Assembly: GCA_027007465.1 (NCBI GenBank)
Contig: JALTFF010000011.1
Location: forward strand, 1-34,822
Direction of reading: 5' to 3'
DNA length: 34,822 nucleotides
DNA from: a bacterium
GTDB taxonomy: Bacteria; Patescibacteriota; Patescibacteriia; Patescibacteriales; JALTFF01
Position 1 is the first letter of the stretch, and each line of letters opens with the position of its first letter. Below are positions 7,939 through 15,743 of the stretch, one piece after another. Made by a program: the position numbers and the translations under genes. Under the pieces are notes generated by a model. The model searched no databases. It was not told where the DNA came from and worked only from the letters and a program-made list of their open reading frames with translations.

Positions 7939-9216
7939 TTATATATTTTCATATTTTGCCATTGTCACTCGTGCTTCAATCTGTTTTACTGATTCTATCA
8001 CTACTCCAACTACAATCAACAAGCTAGCTCCACTAATAGCTAATGTTTGAGTATGAGTTGTCCACTGCATAAAGAATGGCAATAAAGCAACTAAGCCTAA
8101 GAAAACTGCTCCAACAAAGACAATTCTAATAGTAATAGTGCTTAAATAATTTGCTGTAGGTTTTCCTGGCCTAATCCCTGGTATAAAAGCTCCTTGCTTT
8201 TGTAAATTTTCAGCAATTTGTTGAGGATGAAAGATTACAAAAGTGTAAAAAAATGTAAAAGCTACTACTAAAAGAAAATATAGCACAATATATACAGATT
8301 GTCCTGGTTGAAAAGTTTGAATAGTTAAGTTAGCTACTTGCCTTAAAAATTCTGATTTTGCATGAATAAAGAATTGCGCTATCATTGGAGGAAATAATAT
8401 TACTGAAATAGCAAAAATAATTGGAATCATTCCAGCTTGATTAACGCGTAATGGCAAATGTGAATAATCACCGCTATACATTCTATTACTCCTTAATTGA
8501 CGTGCGTATTGAACTGGAATATTTCTTTGCCCCTCATTAATAATAACTATAGCAACAATAGTTATTAAGGCAATAATGGTAAAAACTAATAAATTAAAAA
8601 ATTTAGAAGGATCATAATTTATTATATTTTCCTGAATTGCTCCTGGTATGCCAGCAATTATACCAGCAAAGATTATTAAAGAAATTCCATTACCAACATG
8701 CTTTTCTGAAATTAGCTCACCTATCCACATTAAAAACATTGTCCCAGCTGTAATAGCGCTAATAATAACAATCATATGAAAAATACTAAGCTTTGGTAAA
8801 ATCTGTGACGAAGAATGCCTTAACAAAGTAATCATCCCATAGGATTGTAATATTGCCAATGGAAAAGTGGCATATCTTGTCCATTGGTTTATCTTCTGCA
8901 TACCAGACTCTCCTTCTTTACTTAATTCTTCTAACTTAGGAACAATCATAGTTAAGAGCTGAAAAATAATTGATGAAGTAATATAAGGACCTACGCCCAT
9001 CATTACAATAGAGAAATTCTTCATTGCGCCGCCTGAAAAAATATTAATCATGCCCAATACTTGATTAGATTCAAAAAATTGAGACAAAGCTCCAACATTA
9101 ATTCCTGGAATAGGAATATGAGCTGCAAAACGAAAAACCACTAACATAGCTAAAACAAATAAAATATCATTACGTAAATCCTTTATTTTCCAAAATTTAA
9201 TTATTTTGTTTAACAT
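7939..9216 (-). CDS. secY: Protein translocase subunit SecY
   Basis: A 425-residue polytopic membrane protein, the pore of the general secretion channel (with SecE, SecG and SecA). Expected features are seen: the short cytoplasmic N-terminus with KDLRNDILFVL, the plug region after PIPGINVGAL, GMINIFSGGAM, PYITSSIIFQLL, and the late cytoplasmic loop with GKPTANYL (usually GxxTxxYL). About ten membrane segments fit the family. The ATG lies 20 bases inside the end of rplO and is one of the few starts in the window with a clear Shine-Dalgarno-like GGAG, 9 bases upstream. That overlap suggests coupling to L15 synthesis. Length and motifs are normal. Confidence 0.97.
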   Translation of the reverse strand: MLNKIIKFWKIKDLRNDILFVLAMLVVFRFAAHIPIPGINVGALSQFFESNQVLGMINIFSGGAMKNFSIVMMGVGPYITSSIIFQLLTMIVPKLEELSKEGESGMQKINQWTRYATFPLAILQSYGMITLLRHSSSQILPKLSIFHMIVIISAITAGTMFLMWIGELISEKHVGNGISLIIFAGIIAGIPGAIQENIINYDPSKFFNLLVFTIIALITIVAIVIINEGQRNIPVQYARQLRSNRMYSGDYSHLPLRVNQAGMIPIIFAISVILFPPMIAQFFIHAKSEFLRQVANLTIQTFQPGQSVYIVLYFLLVVAFTFFYTFVIFHPQQIAENLQKQGAFIPGIRPGKPTANYLSTITIRIVFVGAVFLGLVALLPFFMQWTTHTQTLAISGASLLIVVGVVIESVKQIEARVTMAKYENI

Positions 9217-9661
9217 AATTAATTACTCCATTATTTTTTTCAATTTGCGCTTTAGCATTTCGACTTACAGTTAATTTTGAAAATCTCAAATTTTTTAACT
9301 TTAATTCTCCTTTTCCTAAAATTTTTACTGCTATTTTAGTATTATCAATCAATTTTTTATCTAATAATGATTTAGGGCTAATTTTATCATTATTATGAAA
9401 GTGTTTATTAATTGATTCTAAATTAACTATTTGATTTTTAGGTTTAGCTGATTTAAATCCTCTTAGTTTTGGAATATTTAATAAATTGTCTTTAAATCCT
9501 TTTCTTTTAAGCCCACCTTTACCACCAGATCTAGCTCTTTGTCCTTTTATTCCGCGACAACTATAAGTTCCATGGCCTGACGAATTTCCTCTGCCAACAC
9601 GCTTTTTCTTTTTATTTACATCCTTTGATGTTTTAATTGTATTTAATGATAAATATGCCAT
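9197..9661 (-). CDS. rplO: 50S ribosomal protein L15
   Basis: A 154-residue large-subunit protein. The glycine/arginine-rich N-terminal extension characteristic of L15 is clear (VGRGNSSGHGTYSCRG, then KGQRARSGGKGG at about 22-52), which threads into 23S rRNA, followed by the globular C-terminal part with LSKLTV-like FSKLTVSRNAKAQIE. L15 joins late in 50S assembly. The ATG has AT-rich upstream sequence and no Shine-Dalgarno. The 60 bases between rpsE and this gene are where rpmD (L30) normally lies; no L30 ORF fits there. The 3' end overlaps the secY start by 20 bases. Confidence 0.96.
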   Translation of the reverse strand: MAYLSLNTIKTSKDVNKKKKRVGRGNSSGHGTYSCRGIKGQRARSGGKGGLKRKGFKDNLLNIPKLRGFKSAKPKNQIVNLESINKHFHNNDKISPKSLLDKKLIDNTKIAVKILGKGELKLKNLRFSKLTVSRNAKAQIEKNNGVINYVKQNN

Positions 9662-9682
9662 ATAATTTGTATAAAATTATTT

Positions 9683-9720
9683 AACAAGCTTAACTTAGAA
9701 AAGGAGTTTAGCTTCTTTAT
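9683..9720. repeat. Hairpin-type repeat copy in the vacant rpmD slot
   Basis: ACAAGCTTAACTTAGAAAAG followed by GAGTTTAGCTTCTTTAT resembles the copies at 4138-4170 and 18712-18740 (shared ACAAGCT, AGAAA-GGAGTT, CTTCTTT or ACTCCTT). It starts right beside the rpsE stop codon in the 60-base gap before rplO. Confidence 0.5.
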
Positions 9721-9721
9721 A

Positions 9722-10270
9722 CTAATCCTTGGACCTAGCAACATTACTTTTATCTTTCTTATTATCTTTAATATCTTCTGATAAAATTATTAGTTCTTTT
9801 AGAGCAGCTATAGTACATTGCGCATTATTTATTTTATTGTTAGTTCCTAAAATTTTAGCGCTTACATTAGGAATCCCTGATAAATCTAATAACAAACGAA
9901 CAACTCCACCTGCTTTAATGCCTTTTCCTTGAGCTGCTGGTTTTATCAATACTTTAGCTGATCCTAATTTTTTATAAACCCTACAAAAAATAGTATCATT
10001 AATAATAGGAACTGTAATTATTTCTTTTTTAGCTCTATCAACTGCCTTACTAATAGCTGTAGCCACATCACTTCCTTTAGCTAATCCTATGGCTATCTTT
10101 CCTTTTCTATTACCAATAGCCATACATGCCCTAAAACGCATTCTCTTGCCACCAGCAGTTACTCTTGTCACTCTTGCTAAGTCAATAACTTTTTGCTCAA
10201 ATTCATCTTCTGACAATTTTTTTTCTTTAATATTTTTATTCTGACTTTGTTTTTTATCTTGCTGAATCAT
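9722..10270 (-). CDS. rpsE: 30S ribosomal protein S5
   Basis: A 182-residue small-subunit protein near the mRNA entrance and the decoding centre. The S5 double-stranded-RNA-binding domain is obvious: VTRVTAGGKRMRFRACMAIG, then GNRKGKIAIGLAKGSDVATA. The C-terminal ribosomal S5 fold follows with KPAAQGKGIKAGGVVRLLLD and a short charged tail. An N-terminal extension of about 25 lysine/glutamate-rich residues precedes the domain. It starts 15 bases after rplR and is followed directly by rplO because L30 is missing. No Shine-Dalgarno is visible before the ATG. Confidence 0.97.
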   Translation of the reverse strand: MIQQDKKQSQNKNIKEKKLSEDEFEQKVIDLARVTRVTAGGKRMRFRACMAIGNRKGKIAIGLAKGSDVATAISKAVDRAKKEIITVPIINDTIFCRVYKKLGSAKVLIKPAAQGKGIKAGGVVRLLLDLSGIPNVSAKILGTNNKINNAQCTIAALKELIILSEDIKDNKKDKSNVARSKD

Positions 10271-10285
10271 AATAATATATTTAAA

Positions 10286-10669
10286 CTATATTTTTACACC
10301 TTGCTTTCTAACTCCATCAGCCACTGCCTTAACTCTGCCATGATATTTATAACTAGATCTATCAAAAACAACTTGCTTAATATTTTTTTCTAAAATTTTT
10401 TTAGCTAATAACATACCCATATTATAAGCTAAATTTACTTTTCTATTGTTTTTAGCAAAATTTTCTAACTCACCTTCTTTGCCTTCAAGTTCTTTTGAGC
10501 TAACGCTTGCTAATGTGTTAGCTTTCTCATCGTCAATGACTTGCAAATACATTCCTCTATGGCTTCTAAACACACTTAATCTTGGCACCTCTGATGTGCC
10601 CCTGATTTTAGATCTTACACGCATTTTACGTCTTTGTTTTTTTTGCTGTTTTAATTTTTCTTTATTCAT
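10286..10669 (-). CDS. rplR: 50S ribosomal protein L18
   Basis: A 127-residue protein that binds 5S rRNA together with L5. The family signature near the C-terminus, YKYHGRVKAVADGVRKQG, is intact, as is the early VRSKIRGTSEVPRLSVFRS strand-loop region. An arginine/lysine-rich N-terminus of about 15 residues (KLKQQKKQRRKMRVRSK) contacts rRNA. Length is close to the bacterial norm (about 117-120). It lies 17 bases after rplF and 15 before rpsE in canonical spc order. Confidence 0.96.
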   Translation of the reverse strand: MNKEKLKQQKKQRRKMRVRSKIRGTSEVPRLSVFRSHRGMYLQVIDDEKANTLASVSSKELEGKEGELENFAKNNRKVNLAYNMGMLLAKKILEKNIKQVVFDRSSYKYHGRVKAVADGVRKQGVKI

Positions 10670-10686
10670 AAACTGTGTATTATTTT

Positions 10687-11232
10687 TTAACCTTCTTTAA
10701 CGTTTGTCTTGCCTTGCTTTCTCCTAATTACTTCATCAACATATTTTATGCCCTTGCCTTTATAAGGTTCTGGTTTTCTAATCCTTCTTATTTTAGCTGA
10801 TACCTCACCTACTAATTGTTTATCTATCCCTGAAATAGTGATTATATTTTTTTCTTGACTAGCCTCAATACCTTTTGGTAATTGAAAATTTACTGGATGA
10901 GAATATCCAACATTTAAAACCAAAGTATCTTTTTCAATATTTACTTTATAACCAACTCCATTAATTTCTAATTGTTTTTGATATCCTTGAGTCACTCCTT
11001 TAACCATATTATCAATTAGTTTTCTAAACGTTCCCCAAAGTGATTTTTCATTTTTATTACTCTTATTTCTAATATCAACTTTTATTTCCTTATCATCTAT
11101 ATTAACAATAACCAAAGGATGAATCTCTTGAGACAACTCACCTTTAGGACCTTTAACTTTTAATAAATTGCCATCCAATTCTACTTTAACACCTTGCGGT
11201 ATTATAATTGGTAATTTTCCTATTCTTGACAT
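10687..11232 (-). CDS. rplF: 50S ribosomal protein L6
   Basis: A 181-residue two-domain protein at the base of the L7/L12 stalk near the sarcin-ricin loop. I choose the ATG at 11232 (MSRIGKLPI), the family's usual N-terminus, which leaves 10 bases after the rpsH stop. A GTG at 11256 would add 8 residues and overlap rpsH by 14 bases, and is unlikely. The C-terminal signature PEPYKGKGIKYVDE is intact, as are the duplicated beta-rich domains (about 1-80 and 85-170). There is no Shine-Dalgarno; the spacer is only AT-rich. Order in the operon is canonical. Confidence 0.96.
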   Translation of the reverse strand: MSRIGKLPIIIPQGVKVELDGNLLKVKGPKGELSQEIHPLVIVNIDDKEIKVDIRNKSNKNEKSLWGTFRKLIDNMVKGVTQGYQKQLEINGVGYKVNIEKDTLVLNVGYSHPVNFQLPKGIEASQEKNIITISGIDKQLVGEVSAKIRRIRKPEPYKGKGIKYVDEVIRRKQGKTNVKEG

Positions 11233-11242
11233 AAAATTATTA

Positions 11243-11659
11243 TTAAAAAATTTCACATAGCAGTTCTCCTCCTAAACCCTTATTTTTAGCTTCTTTATTT
11301 GTCATAATTCCTTTTGAAGTAGAAATAATAGCTATGCCTCTATTATTTAAAACATTTGGCAGATTATCCTTGCCAACATATATTCTTCTGCCTGGCTTAC
11401 TAATTCTTGTTAAATTTCTTATAACTGATTTCCCATTATTATACTTAAAGTATATCTTAATCATAGAAAAAACAGCTTTTTTGCTATTAGCCTTCTTAGG
11501 TTTTGCTTTAACAATTTTAAAATTACTAATAAAATTATTCTCTTTTAAAATTTTAGCTATTTTTATTTTAATCTTAGATACAGGAATTAATACCTCGCTT
11601 TTTTTTACTGCTAAGGCATTCCTCATTCTTGTAAGCATATCAGCAATTGAATCTGTCAT
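11243..11659 (-). CDS. rpsH: 30S ribosomal protein S8
   Basis: A 138-residue protein that binds the central domain of 16S rRNA early in assembly and is the spc-operon repressor in E. coli. The N-terminal MTDSIADMLTRMRNA and the C-terminal IISTSKGIMTNKEAKNKGLG signature plus GGELLCEIF are typical. A lysine-rich loop (about residues 50-62) is slightly longer than in E. coli (130 residues total). It follows rpsN after 52 bases. Whether S8 autoregulates here is unknown; I saw no obvious S8-site mimic near rplE. Confidence 0.97.
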   Translation of the reverse strand: MTDSIADMLTRMRNALAVKKSEVLIPVSKIKIKIAKILKENNFISNFKIVKAKPKKANSKKAVFSMIKIYFKYNNGKSVIRNLTRISKPGRRIYVGKDNLPNVLNNRGIAIISTSKGIMTNKEAKNKGLGGELLCEIF

Positions 11660-11711
11660 ATTTTTTAACCCAATACTAATTTTGCTTTGGCAAAAATAAG
11701 CTTGGATAAAT

Positions 11712-11897
11712 TTACCAACTTGATTTTTTTATTCCTGGAATTTGACCATCTCTAGCCAATTCCCTAAAACAAATCCTACATAAACCAAATTCTCTCATAT
11801 ATCCTTTCTTTCTACCACAACGCCAGCACCTTCTTACTACCCTTGTTGAATATTTTGGTTTTTTCTTTGATTTTGCTATTTGAGCTTTAGATGCCAT
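11712..11897 (-). CDS. rpsN: 30S ribosomal protein S14, zinc-binding type
   Basis: A 61-residue S14 of the short, zinc-binding class (type Z). Two CxxC pairs are visible, Cys24/Cys27 (CWRC) and Cys40/Cys43 (CRIC), followed by FRELARDGQIPGIKKSSW, which is the expected C-terminus. The protein sits in the 30S head next to S3 and S10. The longer zinc-free form (about 100 residues) is not present in this window. It starts 10 bases after rplE in canonical order. Confidence 0.97.
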   Translation of the reverse strand: MASKAQIAKSKKKPKYSTRVVRRCWRCGRKKGYMREFGLCRICFRELARDGQIPGIKKSSW

Positions 11898-11907
11898 AAA
11901 TAATAAT

Positions 11908-12447
11908 TTATTTTTTCTTAAATGGAAATCCCAATAATTCTAATAATTTTAATCCCTCTTCATGGTTTTTAGCTGTTGTTGAAATAGAAACTTCAAGACC
12001 ATAGATTCTTTCAACTTCGTCAGACTTTATCTCTGGAAAAGGTAGTTGCTCCTTAAATCCTACTGTTAAATTACCCTGCTTGTCAACCACTCTCTTTGAT
12101 ATCCCTCTAAAATCTCTTACTCTTGGAAAAACAATATTAATTAACTTTTCTAAAAAATCAAACATTCTCCTGCCTCTAATAGTAGCCTTTACACCAACTG
12201 TATCACCTTGCCTAACTTTAAAGCTAGATATTGATTTTTTAGAAAATGTTTTAATCGGCTTTTGACCAGTAATTTTGGTTATACTATTTTCTATTGCTTT
12301 AATATAATCCTTATCTTTGCTATGTCTTCCTACTCCAACATTAACTACAATTTTATCTACCTTAGGGACTGCTAAGTCATTTTTATATTTAAAAATCTCT
12401 TTCATCTTAGGAATTGCTTCTTGATTATATTTTTCTAATAGTCTCAT
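11908..12447 (-). CDS. rplE: 50S ribosomal protein L5
   Basis: A 179-residue 5S rRNA-binding protein of the central protuberance that also contacts the P-site tRNA. Family marks include PKVDKIVVNVGVG near residue 28, the segment with ITGQKPI and KKSISSFKVRQG, GRRMFDFLEKLINIVFPRVRDFRG, and the C-terminal TTAKNHEEGLKLLELLGFPF. Length matches E. coli (179). It lies 40 bases after rplX. It starts with ATG after AT-rich sequence. No anomalies are seen. Confidence 0.97.
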   Translation of the reverse strand: MRLLEKYNQEAIPKMKEIFKYKNDLAVPKVDKIVVNVGVGRHSKDKDYIKAIENSITKITGQKPIKTFSKKSISSFKVRQGDTVGVKATIRGRRMFDFLEKLINIVFPRVRDFRGISKRVVDKQGNLTVGFKEQLPFPEIKSDEVERIYGLEVSISTTAKNHEEGLKLLELLGFPFKKK

Positions 12448-12487
12448 ATACTTTTAATAATTATACATTACCTTGCAAATATTATTT

Positions 12488-12838
12488 TTAAATTATTGCT
12501 TTACATTTTTTACAAATCCTTACTTTTTTCTTTTTATTTTTTTTATTATCTTCTGATACATCTAATACTTTATACCCAACCCTTGTTGGCCTTCCGCATT
12601 TTGGACAAATTAACATTACATTACTTATATCTAATGGCGCTGGGAATTCAATCCTTTGTCCTTTTTCACCTTCTTTGCCAGATTTTATATGTTTTATCAA
12701 TAAATTTACGCCCTCAACACTCACTTTAATCTTTTTCTTATTTCCTTTTTTCAAATATAAAACTTGTAGAACTTTTCCTGTTTTTCCTTTGTTCTTTCCA
12801 GCTAATATTTTAACTTTATCATCTTTTTTAATATGCAT
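12488..12838 (-). CDS. rplX: 50S ribosomal protein L24
   Basis: A 116-residue assembly-initiator protein that binds domain I of 23S rRNA near the exit tunnel. The N-terminal KOW motif (KKDDKVKILAGKNKGKTGKV, residues 4-23) is clear. The C-terminal part holds two cysteine pairs, Cys78/Cys81 (CPKC) and Cys109/Cys112 (CKKC), a putative zinc-knuckle site found in many bacterial L24 proteins but absent from others. A lysine-rich loop (about residues 98-107) separates the pairs. It starts 9 bases after rplN. Confidence 0.96.
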   Translation of the reverse strand: MHIKKDDKVKILAGKNKGKTGKVLQVLYLKKGNKKKIKVSVEGVNLLIKHIKSGKEGEKGQRIEFPAPLDISNVMLICPKCGRPTRVGYKVLDVSEDNKKNKKKKVRICKKCKAII

Positions 12839-12847
12839 ATTTTATAA

Positions 12848-13219
12848 TTATAATACTTCTGGAGCTAATGAGATAATTTTAATAAATTTTTTAGCTCTTA
12901 ATTCTCTTGGGATAGGCCCAAAGATTCTTCCACCTTTAGGCTCTCTTGTTTTTTTATCAATAATTACACAGGCATTTTCGCTAAAACGTAAATAAGTCCC
13001 ATCTTTTCTTCTTATTTCCTTTCTAGTTCTTACAACAACACCATGTAAAACATCACCTTTCTTAACCATTGAATATGGAGTAGCTTCTTTTACTGTTAAA
13101 GTAATAATATCCCCAATTCGCGCGTATCTTTTCTTATAACCTCCCAATACCTTAATACACTGCACTTTTTTCGCGCCAGTATTATCAGCAACTTTTAACA
13201 TTGTCCTTGGTTGAATCAT
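12848..13219 (-). CDS. rplN: 50S ribosomal protein L14
   Basis: A 123-residue, highly conserved 50S protein at the subunit interface, contacting 16S rRNA helix 14 and binding the silencing factor RsfS. It starts with the usual MIQPRTMLKVADNTGAKKV and includes the signature GDVLHGVVVRTRKEIRRKDG and the conserved end FIKIISLAPEVL. Length matches the family (122-124). It sits 10 bases after rpsQ and 9 before rplX in canonical order. No Shine-Dalgarno is seen before the ATG. Confidence 0.98.
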   Translation of the reverse strand: MIQPRTMLKVADNTGAKKVQCIKVLGGYKKRYARIGDIITLTVKEATPYSMVKKGDVLHGVVVRTRKEIRRKDGTYLRFSENACVIIDKKTREPKGGRIFGPIPRELRAKKFIKIISLAPEVL

Positions 13220-13229
13220 ATTTTAAATA

Positions 13230-13484
13230 TTAATAAATTACACGCCATCTTTTTTCTTTTGATAATGGCCTAGTTTGTATAAATATTACTTTGTCTCCTA
13301 TTTTATACTGATTCTTTTCATCATGAACTTTATATTTTTTACTTATTTTATATCTTTTTTTATATTTAGGGTGAAGCTTTATTCTGTCAACTCTAACTAC
13401 AATTGTTCTGTCCATTTTGTCTGAAACAACAATCCCATTAAATTTATGCTTAATTAATTTTTTCTTAACTTTATTATTTCCCAT
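13230..13484 (-). CDS. rpsQ: 30S ribosomal protein S17
   Basis: An 84-residue OB-fold protein that binds the 5' and central domains of 16S rRNA early in assembly. Key features are GIVVSDKMDRTIVVRVDR, the basic loop HPKYKKRYKISKKYKVHD, and the closing strand GDKVIFIQTRPLSKEKRWRV. It matches the E. coli length (84). Spacing is 10 bases to both rpmC and rplN, a tight operon arrangement without visible ribosome-binding sites. Confidence 0.97.
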   Translation of the reverse strand: MGNNKVKKKLIKHKFNGIVVSDKMDRTIVVRVDRIKLHPKYKKRYKISKKYKVHDEKNQYKIGDKVIFIQTRPLSKEKRWRVIY

Positions 13485-13494
13485 ATTATAAATT

Positions 13495-13680
13495 TTATTT
13501 CTTATTGTTTAATACTGTTAAAATTCTACTTATAGTTTTCCTTATTTTTCTAATTTCCCTGACATCTTTTAATTGTTTATTAGCATCTTTAAATCTTAAC
13601 TCCTGTAATATTTTTCTTTTTTCAAGTAAAAATTTTTTTAATTCTTCGTGATTTTTTTGTTTTATTTCTTTTATGTCCAT
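13495..13680 (-). CDS. rpmC: 50S ribosomal protein L29
   Basis: A 61-residue helical hairpin protein at the peptide-exit tunnel, near the docking site for SRP and trigger factor. The pattern MDIKEIKQKNHEELKKFL, then KRKILQELRFKDANKQL and RKIRKTISRILTVLNNK, matches the L29 two-helix layout. Length is typical (60-66). It lies between rplP (5 bases) and rpsQ (10 bases) as in most bacteria. Confidence 0.95.
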   Translation of the reverse strand: MDIKEIKQKNHEELKKFLLEKRKILQELRFKDANKQLKDVREIRKIRKTISRILTVLNNKK

Positions 13681-13685
13681 ATTTA

Positions 13686-14093
13686 TTATTGTTTTATAAT
13701 AAATTTACACTTAACTGGTAATTTATAAGAAGCTAATCTTAATGCTTCTCTGGCTAATTCCTCGCTTACTCCATCTATTTCAAACATAACAGTTCCTGGC
13801 ACAACAACAGCCACATATTTTTCAACACTACCCTTACCTTTGCCCATTGGTGTTTCATTTGCTTTAGCAGTAATAGGTTTATCTGGAAAAATTCTTATCC
13901 ATAATTTACCAGCTCTTTTTAGATGCCTACTAATTGTTTTTCTAGCTGCTTCAATCTGTCTTGAGTCAATCCATTTAGCTTGCAATGACTTTAACCCAAA
14001 CTTACCAAAACTTATTTTATTGATTCTTGTGGCTAACTTACCTGCTCTGCCTTTTTGCCACTTTCTATGTTTTTGTTTTTTAGGTGATAACAT
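13686..14093 (-). CDS. rplP: 50S ribosomal protein L16
   Basis: A 135-residue protein that organises the A-site side of the peptidyl transferase region and contacts tRNA. The family sequence is easy to follow: MLSPKKQKHRKWQKGRAG, SFGKFGLKSLQAKWIDSRQI, IRIFPDKPITAKANE, MGKGKGSVEKYVAVV. At the position of E. coli Arg81 (hydroxylated by the oxygenase YcfD/RoxA) this protein has Pro82 (ETPMGKGKG instead of VRMGKGKG), with a one-residue offset from a small insertion. It lies between rpsC and rpmC with short spacers. Confidence 0.97.
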   Translation of the reverse strand: MLSPKKQKHRKWQKGRAGKLATRINKISFGKFGLKSLQAKWIDSRQIEAARKTISRHLKRAGKLWIRIFPDKPITAKANETPMGKGKGSVEKYVAVVVPGTVMFEIDGVSEELAREALRLASYKLPVKCKFIIKQ

Positions 14094-14108
14094 AAATCTT
14101 ATAATAAA

Positions 14109-14780
14109 TTAAACCACTTCTCCTGTTTTTTCTTCTTTTTTAAATACTTCTCCTTTATATATCCAAACTTTAACTCCAATAGCTCCATAAGTTGTATGCG
14201 CTATGTTTAAGGCATAATCTATATTAGCACGTAATGTATGAAGTGGTAATTTCCCAATTGCTAAAGTTTCTGGCCTAGCAATTTCAGCTCCATTTAATCT
14301 TCCTTTCACTTTAACCTTAACTCCTAAGGCTCCTGCTTTCTTAACCCTGCTAATAGCTGACTTCATTGCTCTGCGATAAGGCACTCTTTTTTCTATGTCA
14401 TCAACAATTTGTTGCGAAACAATCCTAGCGCTTAAATTTGGTTTATTTACTTCATTTATAGTTAAATTAAAAGCATTAACTTTATAATTTTTTAAAAATT
14501 TGCTCTTAATTTCTTTTTTTAATTTTTCACTACCAACACCATTTCTACCAATTATCATACCTGGTCTAGCGCTATAAATAATAATATCCATTTTATCCGG
14601 AGATCGTTCAATTTCAACTCTATCAATAAATGAATTTCTTAATTTATTCATTAAAAATTCTTTAACTAAAAAATCTTCTCTTAAGTTTTTTATATATTTT
14701 TTTCTATTTTCAAACCATTTTGAACTCCAATCGTAAATAATACCTATTCTATATAATTTTGGATGTACTTTGTGTCCCAT
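14109..14780 (-). CDS. rpsC: 30S ribosomal protein S3
   Basis: A 223-residue protein of the 30S head that forms part of the mRNA entry helicase with S4 and S5. The start MGHKVHPKLYRIGI is typical (a one-residue variant of GQKVHPxGxRLGI). The type II KH motif GMIIGRNG is at 74-81, and the C-terminal domain shows GRLNGAEIARPETLAIGKLP, HTLRANIDYA and the closing GVKVWIYKGEV. A short charged tail ends the protein. It starts 28 bases after rplV and is followed by rplP after 15. Confidence 0.97.
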   Translation of the reverse strand: MGHKVHPKLYRIGIIYDWSSKWFENRKKYIKNLREDFLVKEFLMNKLRNSFIDRVEIERSPDKMDIIIYSARPGMIIGRNGVGSEKLKKEIKSKFLKNYKVNAFNLTINEVNKPNLSARIVSQQIVDDIEKRVPYRRAMKSAISRVKKAGALGVKVKVKGRLNGAEIARPETLAIGKLPLHTLRANIDYALNIAHTTYGAIGVKVWIYKGEVFKKEEKTGEVV

Positions 14781-14808
14781 ATTAAAATAAAAATATTATA
14801 ATTATAAT

Positions 14809-15396
14809 TTAACCGCTTTTTCTTCTAAATACTTTATTAATAAATCCTTTTTTATCACCTTCTGTTTTATTATGTTGACCTTTATTTATATGCTTTATAT
14901 CTGTAGCTTCTTTTATTTTTCCTATTTTCTCATCTTTTTTTAGAACTGCCCTGTCCTTAATTGGCTTAGTTTCTTTCTTGTCCTCCATTGCTTGTTTAGC
15001 TTGTTTTTCTAAATTTATTGGTTTTTCTATTTCCACTTTTTTAGCTTGTTTTTTGCCGCTATCTTTAATTTCAGCTAAAACTAAATTAATATGGCTAGTT
15101 CTCTTTCTGATTTGAGCTGCTTTACCAAAAGCTCTAGCTCTCCAACGTTTCAAAGTTGGGCCCTCACCTACACTAATTGTTTTAATATATAAATTATCCT
15201 CATCAATATCATAATTAAACTTACTATTAGTAATTGCTGAATTAATCAATTTTATTAAAGGCTTGGCAGATTTTTTATTAACAAATTGCAGATATTCTAC
15301 AGCCCTTTGCGCTTTCATGCCACGAACTAAATCAACTACTAAACGAACTTTTCTAGGTGATATTCTAAGATATTTAAGAAATGCTTTTGTTTCCAT
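14809..15396 (-). CDS. rplV: 50S ribosomal protein L22 with long basic C-terminal extension
   Basis: The first 110 residues or so are ordinary L22, which lines the exit tunnel and spans all 23S domains: LKYLRISPRKVRLVVDLVRG at the start, then the beta-hairpin region ISVGEGPTLKRWRARAFGKA and KRTSHINLVL. After that the protein continues for about 80 residues of lysine/glutamate-rich, low-complexity sequence (for example KKDEKIGKIKEATDIKHINK). E. coli L22 has 110 residues, this one 195. The extension is in frame, without repeats, and ends just before rpsC, so it is real coding sequence rather than a fusion I can identify. Its role is unknown. Confidence 0.95.
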   Translation of the reverse strand: METKAFLKYLRISPRKVRLVVDLVRGMKAQRAVEYLQFVNKKSAKPLIKLINSAITNSKFNYDIDEDNLYIKTISVGEGPTLKRWRARAFGKAAQIRKRTSHINLVLAEIKDSGKKQAKKVEIEKPINLEKQAKQAMEDKKETKPIKDRAVLKKDEKIGKIKEATDIKHINKGQHNKTEGDKKGFINKVFRRKSG

Positions 15397-15414
15397 ATAA
15401 ATTTAATCAAAAAA

Positions 15415-15708
15415 TTATTTTTTACCTCCGCTCCTTTGTTGATTTTTCGCCATCTTACCTCCATGTCTAATAAATTTTCTAGTTAAAGCAAACTCCCCTA
15501 ATTTATGCCCCACCATATTTTCTACAATAAAAACAGGAACATGAGTTTTACCATTATGAACTCCAATAGTAAAGCCTACCATTTCTGGAGTAATTGTGCA
15601 AGCCCTATCCCATGTTTTTAAAATTGTGTTATCCCCTGTTTTTAAATTCTTAATTCTTTTTAATAATCTCTCATTAACATAGGGACCTTTTTTAAGTGAT
15701 CTTGACAT
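15415..15708 (-). CDS. rpsS: 30S ribosomal protein S19
   Basis: A 97-residue protein of the 30S head at the contact with the 50S central protuberance. Nearly every family landmark is present: MSRSLKKGPYVNERLLKRI, WDRACTITPEMVGFTIGVHN, HVPVFIVENMVGHKLGEFAL and RKFIRHGGK. The tail is slightly longer and basic. It follows rplB after 35 bases and precedes rplV by 18, in canonical order. Confidence 0.97.
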   Translation of the reverse strand: MSRSLKKGPYVNERLLKRIKNLKTGDNTILKTWDRACTITPEMVGFTIGVHNGKTHVPVFIVENMVGHKLGEFALTRKFIRHGGKMAKNQQRSGGKK

Positions 15709-15743
15709 AATTTATATATTTTAATCCAATATGATATATTAAA

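Noticed and set aside
11232..11256. Upstream GTG start for rplF and similar upstream TTG starts for fusA (22955) and rfbC (31327).
   Set aside because: They add residues without family similarity and extend into the previous gene; the ATG starts give the standard N-termini.
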